Source: Candidatus Kuenenbacteria bacterium (GTDB lineage Bacteria > Patescibacteriota > Patescibacteriia > UBA2591 > PGYQ01). Taken from it: a stretch of DNA of 18,284 nt. The stretch is taken from the NCBI GenBank assembly GCA_016209005.1, contig JACQWZ010000010.1, forward strand, positions 1-18,284, written 5' to 3'. How positions within the stretch are numbered: position 1 is the first letter of the stretch; every line of letters starts with the position of its first letter. The notes beneath the pieces were generated by a model that was given only the letters and a program-made list of their open reading frames with translations, had not been told where the DNA came from and ran no database searches. The translations under genes were made by a program, and so were the position numbers. Below, one piece after another: positions 1-5,542 of this stretch.

Positions 1-65
1 TTAAATCGCTTTTAAGCGTTTTAAAAGAAAAAGATGATATTTATAATATCCAAGCTCATCACTAA
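1..65 (+). CDS. 3' end of a gene cut by the window edge, possibly YebC/PmpR family
   Basis: An open frame from base 3 enters from outside the window and stops at TAA 63-65. It encodes about 20 residues, with the core LLSVLKEKDDIYNIQ and ending in AHH. The pattern L-x-x-L-x-E-x-D-D-I resembles the last helix and strand of YebC/PmpR-type proteins (translation factor or transcriptional regulator), which typically end with 'ALxExDDVxxVYxN'. That match is by memory on very few residues, so the family is only a suggestion. The frame is continuous to the edge, uses codons like the rest of the window and is followed by an untranslated stretch, which supports a genuine gene end. Confidence 0.4.
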   Translation, partial: KSLLSVLKEKDDIYNIQAHH

Positions 66-155
66 TATTTATTAATTGCTTTTATCAAGAAAAATAATTT
101 TTCAATTTTAATTTTTAATAATATCAATGTATCTCAAATTAAAAAATAATCTGTC

Positions 156-521
156 TTGACAAACGGGACCCCTTTAGATCTAAATCAATGGTCGGAAAAA
201 GAAAAAGAAGTTTTAGTAAAATACCATTTATATTTTTGTTACCCATTAGTCTCAAAATTTAATTCCTCTTTTGCTTCCGCGGTATATTTATTTGGTTCAA
301 TATTATTAATTTGGTTACTTTGGAATGGTTTGTGGCTTAATTCGATAATTTTACTAATAAATATTGTCGCATCTGTACTTATTTCTAATAAATTAAATCC
401 ACGACTTTTCTTGCATAACGCGGTTGAAAGGCAAAATAAACTTAATCTTTTAGATGAGATGTGGGCAGTAGATTCTGTATGTGAAAAAATAATTGGAGAT
501 CTAAATAAAGATAAAAAATAA
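156..521 (+). CDS. Orphan small membrane protein, two transmembrane segments
   Basis: I do not recognise this family. The frame gives about 121 residues if it starts at TTG 156; an in-frame stop lies at 147-149 and no in-frame ATG is available near the 5' end. The N-terminal 35 residues are soluble and charged. Two hydrophobic stretches follow at about residues 40-60 (VYLFGSILLIWLLW region) and 61-79 (SIILLINIVASVLI region), joined by a very short turn, so both ends probably face the same side. A charged C-terminal tail of about 40 residues follows and ends in DLNKDKK. The missing ATG may mean a rare TTG start or loss of the original 5' end by recombination. The gene stands alone between the gene end at 65 and the mobile repeat at 608. 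No function is proposed. Confidence 0.55.
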   Translation: MTNGTPLDLNQWSEKEKEVLVKYHLYFCYPLVSKFNSSFASAVYLFGSILLIWLLWNGLWLNSIILLINIVASVLISNKLNPRLFLHNAVERQNKLNLLDEMWAVDSVCEKIIGDLNKDKK

Positions 522-607
522 TTTTATTTAATTTGTTCACTCAAATTTACCTCACTTTGTTTCGTCGAGACTTCGCATAACCTAAACATTTCTTTGTAAT
601 ATAATAA

Positions 608-725
608 TCAGGACTTACGCAGTTTAATCAAAAAATGGCTAAAGTTAGCGAAAATTGAATTTTTGTTAATTTTTTATTTTTAGCTAATATTAGCCAAATG
701 CACATTAATAGTGCGTAACTCCTGA
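608..725. mobile_element. 118-bp MITE-like element, copy 1
   Basis: This is a non-coding element with terminal inverted repeats TCAGGACTTACGCA and TGCGTAACTCCTGA (13 of 14 positions pair). A second nested inverted repeat pairs GGCTAAAGTTAGC with GCTAATATTAGCC around a T-rich centre. It is identical to the copy at 1542-1659 and differs by one base from the copy at 18165-18282. Repeated sequence with defined ends and no transposase is typical of a miniature inverted-repeat element mobilised in trans. Unlike the other copies, its 5-bp flanks (ATAAT and AGGTG) do not match, so the target duplication has decayed or one side has been rearranged. Confidence 0.8.
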
Positions 726-793
726 GGTGTATTTAATAAAAATTTTTTTATAAGTTTTTAAAAAGTCAAAGAGGATTATATTAAGCTGATTTA

Positions 794-828
794 ATTTTGA
801 TTTTTAATTTTTAACTTTTAACTAAAAG
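794..828. repeat. Degenerate heptad array (TTTTTAA-type)
   Basis: Five successive 7-bp units can be read: ATTTTGA, TTTTTAA, TTTTTAA, CTTTTAA, CTAAAAG. The array ends exactly where the palindromic element at 829 begins. The rest of 726-793 is AT-rich sequence in which I see nothing else. Confidence 0.6.
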
Positions 829-1037
829 GTAACTACTCACAATTATTTTTTTAAAAAATCGTCCATCTTTGTCATCCCGACCGAAGAGAGTGAGTCTGCG
901 AACGAACAAAGTGGAGAGATCTAATTTTTATTACCCCTAATCAAAAGTTTTAATTAGATCCCTCCACGAGAAAGCATGGTCGGGATGACAGAAAGAAGCG
1001 CGAGAATTAAAAAAAAGACTAGGTTGTGAGCAGTTAT
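829..1037. repeat. Nested palindromic element upstream of rpsE
   Basis: The outer ends GTAACTACTCAC (829-840) and GTGAGCAGTTAT (1026-1037) are inverted, allowing for two mismatches. Inside them TGTCATCCCGACC (870-882) pairs perfectly with GGTCGGGATGACA (978-990), and further partial pairing (GTGGAGAGATCTAAT with ATTAGATCCCTCCAC) continues inwards. The outer ends match those of the element at 15555-15731, and the inner TGTCATCCCGACCGAAG family recurs at 5356-5479. GC content is well above the surroundings. No protein-coding potential is evident. It lies between copy 1 of the MITE and rpsE, so any rpsE transcript that starts upstream would carry this hairpin. Confidence 0.7.
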
Positions 1038-1058
1038 ACTAAAAGCTATTTTAATTTT

Positions 1059-1520
1059 ATGCAAAGAAAAAATATAAAAAGAATGGAAAAAGAAGAAAAG
1101 GAATTTGAACAAAAAATAGTTGATTTAGCTCGAGTAACAAGAGTATCAAAAGGCGGAAAACAAATGAATTTTCGAGCCTGTATTGCTATTGGAGATTTAA
1201 AAGGAAGATGCGGGATCGGACTTGCCAAAGGAGTTGATGTGGCAATAGCGGTAAATAAAGCGGCGACAGTGGCAAAGAAAAATATAATAAGTGTGCCTAT
1301 TACTGAAGAAGAAAGCATTCCTTATGAAATTAAAGAAAAATTTGGAGCGGCAAGAATTTTATTAAGACCAGCCAAAAAAGGAACTGGACTTAAAGCTGGA
1401 AGCGCCGTTCGAATGGTTTTAGAATTAGTCGGAATAAAAAATATTACCAGTAAAATTTTTGGTTCCAATAGTAAAATTAATAATGCTAAAGCGACAATTA
1501 ATGCGTTAAAGAAATTTTAA
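1059..1520 (+). CDS. rpsE: Small-subunit ribosomal protein uS5
   Basis: This is uS5, a 30S protein needed for decoding accuracy and assembly. The product is about 153 residues and carries the family landmarks: an N-terminal basic lead-in, then FEQKIVDLARVTRVSKGG (double-stranded-RNA-binding-like domain), GDLKGRCGIGLAKG, KKNIISVPI, the C-terminal core FGAARILLRPAKKGTGLKAG and LELVGIKNI, and finishing SNSKINNAKATINAL. I chose ATG 1059, which gives the usual short basic N terminus. The frame stays open to a GTG at 1026, but that codon lies in the palindromic repeat end; ATG 1083 is also possible. No Shine-Dalgarno sequence is visible. In most bacteria rpsE lies between rplR and rpmD/rplO. Here no rplR precedes it, no rpmD follows, and rplO is separated by a MITE. 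Confidence 0.95.
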   Translation: MQRKNIKRMEKEEKEFEQKIVDLARVTRVSKGGKQMNFRACIAIGDLKGRCGIGLAKGVDVAIAVNKAATVAKKNIISVPITEEESIPYEIKEKFGAARILLRPAKKGTGLKAGSAVRMVLELVGIKNITSKIFGSNSKINNAKATINALKKF

Positions 1521-1541
1521 ATTTTAAATAAAATCCTAAAT

Positions 1542-1659
1542 TCAGGACTTACGCAGTTTAATCAAAAAATGGCTAAAGTTAGCGAAAATTGAATTTTTGT
1601 TAATTTTTTATTTTTAGCTAATATTAGCCAAATGCACATTAATAGTGCGTAACTCCTGA
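1542..1659. mobile_element. 118-bp MITE-like element, copy 2
   Basis: It is base-for-base identical to the copy at 608-725 and in the same orientation, so the two copies bracket rpsE as direct repeats. If the ends are taken as CAGGA...TCCTG, the five bases on each side are AAATT (1538-1542) and AAATT (1659-1663), a plausible 5-bp target duplication. It separates rpsE from rplO, which are normally co-transcribed. Confidence 0.85.
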
Positions 1660-1776
1660 AATTACTAAATTTTAAAAATTTAAAAATTATTATTAAATGT
1701 TAAATATCAAATAATTAAATTTATTTTACTAGATTAAAAATTGGACATTAAAAATTTAATTAGAAATTTAAAATTG

Positions 1777-1811
1777 ATTTAAAATTTATAATTTAAAATT
1801 TATAATTTGCA
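1777..1811. repeat. Heptad array upstream of rplO
   Basis: The units alternate: ATTTAAA, ATTTATA, ATTTAAA, ATTTATA, ATTTGCA. The junctions create two TATAAT hexamers (1787-1792 and 1801-1806), either of which could act as a -10 box for rplO, but no convincing -35 box is in register. The preceding 1660-1776 is AT-rich sequence without a recognisable gene. Confidence 0.6.
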
Positions 1812-1841
1812 AAAATTTTCTTAAATTTTTGTTTATTTTTT

Positions 1842-2297
1842 ATGTTAAATCTTCATAATTTAAAATCAGCTAAGGGATCAAGAAAAAAAAGTAAACGGGT
1901 TGGCCGAGGGGGTAAACGGGGGGCTTATAGTGGCAGAGGAATGAAAGGACAAAAAGCTCGTTCTGGGGGTAAAAAAGGATTAAAATTAAAAGGATTAAAA
2001 AAGATGATTCAAAGTATTCCCAAAAAAAGAGGTTTTAAAAGCATGTATCCCAAACCAGAAATTGTTAATGTTAAACAATTAGATATAAAATTTAAAGATA
2101 ATGATAAAATAACCCCGGAAATTTTATTAAAAAATAAATTAGTTAGTAAAATTAAAAATGGCGTGAAAATTTTAGGCGATGGCGAACTTAAAAAGAAGTT
2201 AATCATTGAAAATTGCGCGGTTTCAAAATCAGCTCAAGAAAAAATAGAAAAAGCAGGAGGAAGAATAGAAAATCAAAAATCAAAAATCAAAATATAA
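1842..2297 (+). CDS. rplO: Large-subunit ribosomal protein uL15
   Basis: This is uL15, a late-assembly 50S protein that contacts 23S rRNA. The 151-residue product has the Gly/Arg/Lys-rich N-terminal extension (KRVGRGGKRGAYSGRGMKGQ, then KARSGGKKG) that threads into rRNA, the middle IPKKRGFKS and PEIVNVKQLD segments, and the C-terminal globular domain (VKILGDGELKKKLIIENCAVSKSAQEKIEKAGG in outline). The ATG follows a T-rich stretch with no Shine-Dalgarno sequence. The last eight residues, NQKSKIKI, are encoded by a 7-bp repeat (AATCAAA three times) that continues past the stop, so the natural C terminus appears to have been replaced or extended by repeat sequence. secY, which usually follows, is absent; murG comes next. 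Confidence 0.95.
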   Translation: MLNLHNLKSAKGSRKKSKRVGRGGKRGAYSGRGMKGQKARSGGKKGLKLKGLKKMIQSIPKKRGFKSMYPKPEIVNVKQLDIKFKDNDKITPEILLKNKLVSKIKNGVKILGDGELKKKLIIENCAVSKSAQEKIEKAGGRIENQKSKIKI

Positions 2298-2298
2298 A
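2271..2298. repeat. Heptad array forming the 3' end of rplO
   Basis: AATCAAA occurs three times in perfect tandem (2271-2291), followed by the variant ATATAAA, which contains the rplO stop codon (2295-2297). A-rich degenerate 7-mers (such as AAAAAAC) continue to about 2330. Confidence 0.7.
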
Positions 2299-2451
2299 AT
2301 GACAATGCAAAAATAAAAAACAAAAAACAAATTGAAAAGTAACTCGTAACTAGGGATTTGGTTTTAGAACTCTGATTATTAGTTACTTTAAAAATTCGTG
2401 GTTAACATAATCATTATTAATTCTTAAAAGTTTAAAGTCAAGAAGTTTTTT

Positions 2452-3540
2452 ATGAAAATTTTATTAATTGGCGGAGGGACAATGGGGTCGGTAAGTCCAT
2501 TGTTGGCGATTGCGGAAGAAATTAAAAAACAAAATGATATTGAATTTTTGTGGTTGGGAACTAAAAAAGGACCAGAAAAAAAGGTGATTGAAAATTATAA
2601 AATTCCTTTTAAGACGATTTTTTCTGGAAAGTTACGACGTTATTTTAGCTGGCAGAATTTTATTGATTTATTTTTTATTAAAATAGGACTGTTTCAGTCC
2701 TTTTTTATTCTTTTAAAATTTAGGCCGAATGTTATTTTATCAGCTGGGAGTTTTGTCGGCGCGCCAGTAATTTGGGCTGGTTGGTTATTGCGTATTCCTT
2801 GTTTAATCCATCAATTAGATCTTCGGCCAACTTTAGCCAATAAATTAACAAGTCCATTTGTTAAAAAAATTACAGTAACTTTTGAAAAATCTCTTAAAGA
2901 TTTTTCAAAGAAAAAAACAATTTGGACTGGAAATCCAATACGACGGGAATTAAAAATTATAAATTATAAATTAGAAATTAAAGAAGCAAAAGAATTTTTT
3001 GGATTAGAAGAAAATTTGCCAACGCTTTTAGTAATTGGCGGGGGAACTGGCGCGTTGGAGTTGAACAAAATTATTGTTCAAGCTATTCCGCAATTAATAG
3101 AATTTTTTCAAATAATTCATTTAACCGGGGGAAGAATTGAAAATAATTTAATTATTGAAAAAAGATATCATTCATATGAATTTTTAACAAAAGAAATGAA
3201 ATACGCTTATACTGTTGCAGATTTAATAATTTCTCGAGCTGGCATTGGAACTTTGACAGAACTTTGTTATTTTAAAAAACCCAGTATTTTAATCCCAATG
3301 CCCAAAACGCACCAAGAAGAAAACGCTAATTTTTTTAAAAACAATCAAGTAGTTGTTGTTTTAGATCAAAATGAATTAGTAAAAGATAAAAATTTAATTA
3401 TTAAAGAAATAAAAAAAATAATGCAAGATGAAAAAAAATTACAAAATTTAAGAGAAAATATTGGGAAGCTGAATAAAGAAAATGCGGCTAAAAGAATAGT
3501 TGAGATAATAAAAGGTTTAAAAGTAACTAATAATAAATAA
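2452..3540 (+). CDS. murG: MurG, lipid II-forming N-acetylglucosaminyltransferase
   Basis: MurG transfers GlcNAc from UDP-GlcNAc to lipid I on the inner face of the membrane, making lipid II. The 362-residue product has the GT-B layout. The N-terminal Rossmann domain holds a glycine loop (GGGTMGSVSPLLAIAEE, residues 7-23), the AGSFVGAPVIWAGWLL stretch and the LIHQLDLRPTLANKL motif. The linker is TGNPIRRE. The C-terminal donor-binding domain has GGGTGALELN (196-205), SRAGIGTLTEL (261-271) and PMPKTHQEENA (282-292). Two departures from textbook MurG: GGTGGH reads GGTMGS, losing the conserved His, and the donor-site QQ pair reads EE. Residues 168-177 come from a 7-bp repeat. No Shine-Dalgarno sequence is visible upstream. 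murC follows, as in many dcw clusters. Confidence 0.92.
   Translation: MKILLIGGGTMGSVSPLLAIAEEIKKQNDIEFLWLGTKKGPEKKVIENYKIPFKTIFSGKLRRYFSWQNFIDLFFIKIGLFQSFFILLKFRPNVILSAGSFVGAPVIWAGWLLRIPCLIHQLDLRPTLANKLTSPFVKKITVTFEKSLKDFSKKKTIWTGNPIRRELKIINYKLEIKEAKEFFGLEENLPTLLVIGGGTGALELNKIIVQAIPQLIEFFQIIHLTGGRIENNLIIEKRYHSYEFLTKEMKYAYTVADLIISRAGIGTLTELCYFKKPSILIPMPKTHQEENANFFKNNQVVVVLDQNELVKDKNLIIKEIKKIMQDEKKLQNLRENIGKLNKENAAKRIVEIIKGLKVTNNK
2685..2706 (+). terminator. Terminator-like hairpin inside murG
   Basis: A perfect 7-bp stem, AGGACTG-TTT-CAGTCCT, is followed directly by a run of T, which is the form of an intrinsic terminator in the sense direction. It lies well inside the murG coding frame (around residues 79-84, IGLFQS), so it is either a chance palindrome or an attenuating/pause site. 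Confidence 0.3.
2954..2981. repeat. In-frame heptad array inside murG
   Basis: Four tandem 7-bp units, AAATTAT, AAATTAT, AAATTAG, AAATTAA, lie inside murG and encode KIINYKLEIK (about residues 168-177). The array sits in the variable segment between the conserved NPIRRE and GGGTGA motifs, where extra residues should be tolerated. Confidence 0.65.
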
Positions 3541-3865
3541 TGTAAAATGTAAATATCAAAATGGAAAATGACAATGCAAAATTTAAAATATAAATCCCAA
3601 TATCCAAATCCCAATGCCAAATAAAATCCCAAACTCAAAATCCCAAAAAATAACGTAATTTATTGTGTTCTTGTGTTCGCCAGCTGGCAGATTGGGATTT
3701 TATTGGATATTTGATATTGGGATTTGGGATTTAAATAATTTGATTTTTGATTTTACATTTTTAACTGTCATTTTGATTTTTGATTTTTACATTTTGATTT
3801 TTTTATAATTTATTGTAGTAATTTTTTACTATTTGTTGCTTTTGTTATTGGAATTTTGAAAATGT
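3541..3865. repeat. Intergenic inverted heptad arms around a palindromic core
   Basis: This 328-bp space has no gene. The left half (about 3541-3655) is a degenerate 7-bp array with units such as AATGTAA, ATATCAA, AATGGAA and AATCCCA. The right half (about 3691-3815) carries the complementary units (ATTGGGA, TTTGGGA, ATTTGAT, TTTTTGA, TTTTACA) in reverse order. Between them is the perfect palindrome GCCAGCTGGC (3679-3688). The whole space could therefore fold as one long imperfect hairpin. Confidence 0.7.
3780..3809 (+). promoter_or_regulatory. Possible promoter for murC
   Basis: TTGATT (3780-3785) and TATAAT (3804-3809) are separated by 18 bp, 60 bp before the murC start. The -10 box is a perfect consensus match, but the -35 box is made from the heptad repeat, so chance is a real alternative. 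Confidence 0.35.
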
Positions 3866-3868
3866 TTT

Positions 3869-5293
3869 ATGAAATTAAATGACATCAAAAAGGTTCACAT
3901 CATCGGTATCGGTGGAATCGGGGTAAGCGCTGTGGCTAAAATGATGCTTAAATTAGGGAAAAAAGTAACTGGATCGGATTTAAATTCTTCAGAGATAGCT
4001 CAAACTTTAAAAAGTAGGGGAGTTTTAATTTATTCAAAACATAGAAAAGAAAATTTATCTTTAGATACAGATTTAGTTATTTACTCTTCAGCCGTACCAA
4101 AAGATAATCCTGAACGAATTCAAGCTAAAATTTTAAATATCCCCCAATTAAGTTATCCAGAATTTTTAGGCGAATTAAGCAAAGAAAAATATACTATTGC
4201 GATTTCTGGGACAAATGGCAAAAGCACGACGACAAGTATTTTGGGTTTAATTTTAGAAAAAGCAAAGTTTGATCCATTAGTAATTGTGGGCAGTAAAGTT
4301 AATCAGTCATCATGGGATGAAAATTTAAGAATGGGCAAGAGCAATTCCTGTACTAGAAAAAATTCAGTACAGGATGAATATTTTGTTGTTGAAGCATGTG
4401 AATGGCAAGCAAATATGTTAAATTTGCATCCGCAAATTATAGTTTTAACTAATATTGAAGAAGATCATTTAGATTATTATAAAGATATAAATGACATTAG
4501 AAAAACTTTTCAAAAATACATAGAAAAACTGCCTAAAAATGGGATTTTAATAATAAATGGAGATGATAAAAATATTCAATTGATTTTAAAAAAAATAAAA
4601 CAGCGAAAGAAAAAAATTAAAATAATTACTTTTGGACAAAACAAAAAGGCAAATTTTCAGATTTCTGTATCACAAAAAAAGTATGGAGTTAATAAATTTG
4701 CTATTCAAAATAATAAAATTAAAAAAGAATTTATTTTGCAAGTCCCGGGATTATTTAATATTTATAACGCAGTCGCAGCCAGTGTCGTTGCTCTTAAATT
4801 GGGAGTGCCTTTAAATGTTATTAAAAATGTTTTGGCTAATTTTAAAGGAATTTGGCGGAGATTTGAGAAAATTGGAGAGAAAAATGGAGCGATTATTATT
4901 TCTGATTACGCTCATACGCCAACAGCTATATCTGGAACTATTTTAGCGGCAAAAGATTTTTATCCATTTCGCAGAATTGTTGTCGTATTTCAACCTCATC
5001 ATCGGGACCGAACAAAAAAATTATTTAATGGTTTTATAAAATCTTTTAATCAAGCTGATTTTTTGATTTTAAATGAAATTTTTGATGTGGAAGGCAGAGA
5101 GGATAAAAAAGATAAAGACATAAGTTCAAAAGATTTAATTAAAGAAATTAAAAAAAGACCAGCCTTAAAAAATAAGCAAGTCTTGTACGCCAAAGATATA
5201 AAAGAAACTAAAAAATTAATTTTAAAAAATTTAAAACTAAATGATTTAATTTTACTTCTCGGCGCGGGGGATATTTATAAAATTAGCTTGTAA
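3869..5293 (+). CDS. murC: MurC, UDP-N-acetylmuramate-L-alanine ligase
   Basis: MurC is a cytoplasmic ATP-dependent ligase that adds L-Ala to UDP-MurNAc. The 474-residue product has the three Mur-ligase domains: an N-terminal UDP-binding Rossmann fold (VHIIGIGGIGVSAVAKMM, residues 9-26, and YSSAVPKDNPE), the central ATPase with P-loop GTNGKSTTT (114-122), EACEW and TNIEEDHLDYY, and the C-terminal domain with RRFE, DYAHTPTAI, FQPHHRDRT and LLGAGDI. The N-terminal motif and EACE/EDHLDYY separate it from MurD, MurE and MurF. The P-loop is odd: MurC normally has GTHGK(T/S), but here Asn replaces His, as in MurD. Residues 160-168 (SCTRKNSVQ) are encoded by a palindrome inserted just before the conserved YFVVEA strand. 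murG lies directly upstream, as in a dcw cluster remnant. Confidence 0.93.
   Translation: MKLNDIKKVHIIGIGGIGVSAVAKMMLKLGKKVTGSDLNSSEIAQTLKSRGVLIYSKHRKENLSLDTDLVIYSSAVPKDNPERIQAKILNIPQLSYPEFLGELSKEKYTIAISGTNGKSTTTSILGLILEKAKFDPLVIVGSKVNQSSWDENLRMGKSNSCTRKNSVQDEYFVVEACEWQANMLNLHPQIIVLTNIEEDHLDYYKDINDIRKTFQKYIEKLPKNGILIINGDDKNIQLILKKIKQRKKKIKIITFGQNKKANFQISVSQKKYGVNKFAIQNNKIKKEFILQVPGLFNIYNAVAASVVALKLGVPLNVIKNVLANFKGIWRRFEKIGEKNGAIIISDYAHTPTAISGTILAAKDFYPFRRIVVVFQPHHRDRTKKLFNGFIKSFNQADFLILNEIFDVEGREDKKDKDISSKDLIKEIKKRPALKNKQVLYAKDIKETKKLILKNLKLNDLILLLGAGDIYKISL
4346..4374. repeat. In-frame palindrome inside murC
   Basis: TCCTGTACT (4346-4354) and AGTACAGGA (4366-4374) are perfect inverted arms; the inner GAA and TTC can extend the stem. 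The 29-bp unit encodes SCTRKNSVQ. In related MurC proteins a 'GK-x-x-YF(V/I)(A/V)E' stretch normally runs through here without this segment, so it looks like an insertion that kept the frame. Confidence 0.55.
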
Positions 5294-5355
5294 AAATGAG
5301 AGATTTTAGATTTTAGATTATAAATTATTTGTAACTTTTAGCTTTTAAAAAAATG

Positions 5356-5479
5356 TGTCATCTCGACCGAAGTCCCGACGCTCTGGTCGGGACGAAGTGG
5401 AGAGATCCCTTGTAAAATAAAGAAAGGGATTCCTCCACTTCGTTCGTTCGCAGACTCACTCTCTTTGGTCGGAATGACA
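5356..5479. repeat. Palindromic element between murC and recQ
   Basis: TGTCATCTCGACCGAAG at the left pairs with the complement of CTTTGGTCGGAATGACA at the right, allowing mismatches, and the arms continue as CGAAGTGGAGAGATCCC against GGGATTCCTCCACTTCG around a short AT loop. A further small hairpin, GTCCCGAC-GCTCTG-GTCGGGAC, sits in the left arm. It belongs to the same family as the inner part of the element at 829-1037. A sense ORF could be read from its right end into recQ, but that extension is repeat plus poly-T, not protein-like. Confidence 0.7.
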
Positions 5480-5542
5480 AAGTTTTTATTTTTGTTTTTT
5501 TGTTTCTTTGTTTTTTTGTTTTCGTGTTTTTTTGATTTTTTT

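Noticed and set aside
156..184. Sigma-70 promoter with TTGACA at 156-161
   Set aside because: The -35 match is perfect, but no acceptable -10 box lies 16-18 bp downstream, and the site is inside the frame it would have to transcribe.
1026..1058. Start of rpsE at GTG 1026, adding 11 residues
   Set aside because: The GTG lies in the outer end (GTGAGCAGTTAT) of the palindromic element and the same string occurs in non-coding DNA at 15720; uS5 proteins do not need the extra residues.
5465..5542. In-frame N-terminal extension of RecQ from TTG 5465
   Set aside because: The extension reads through the palindromic repeat and a poly-T stretch, giving a Phe-rich pseudo-signal; MPDLIYSILKKNFG is the normal RecQ beginning.
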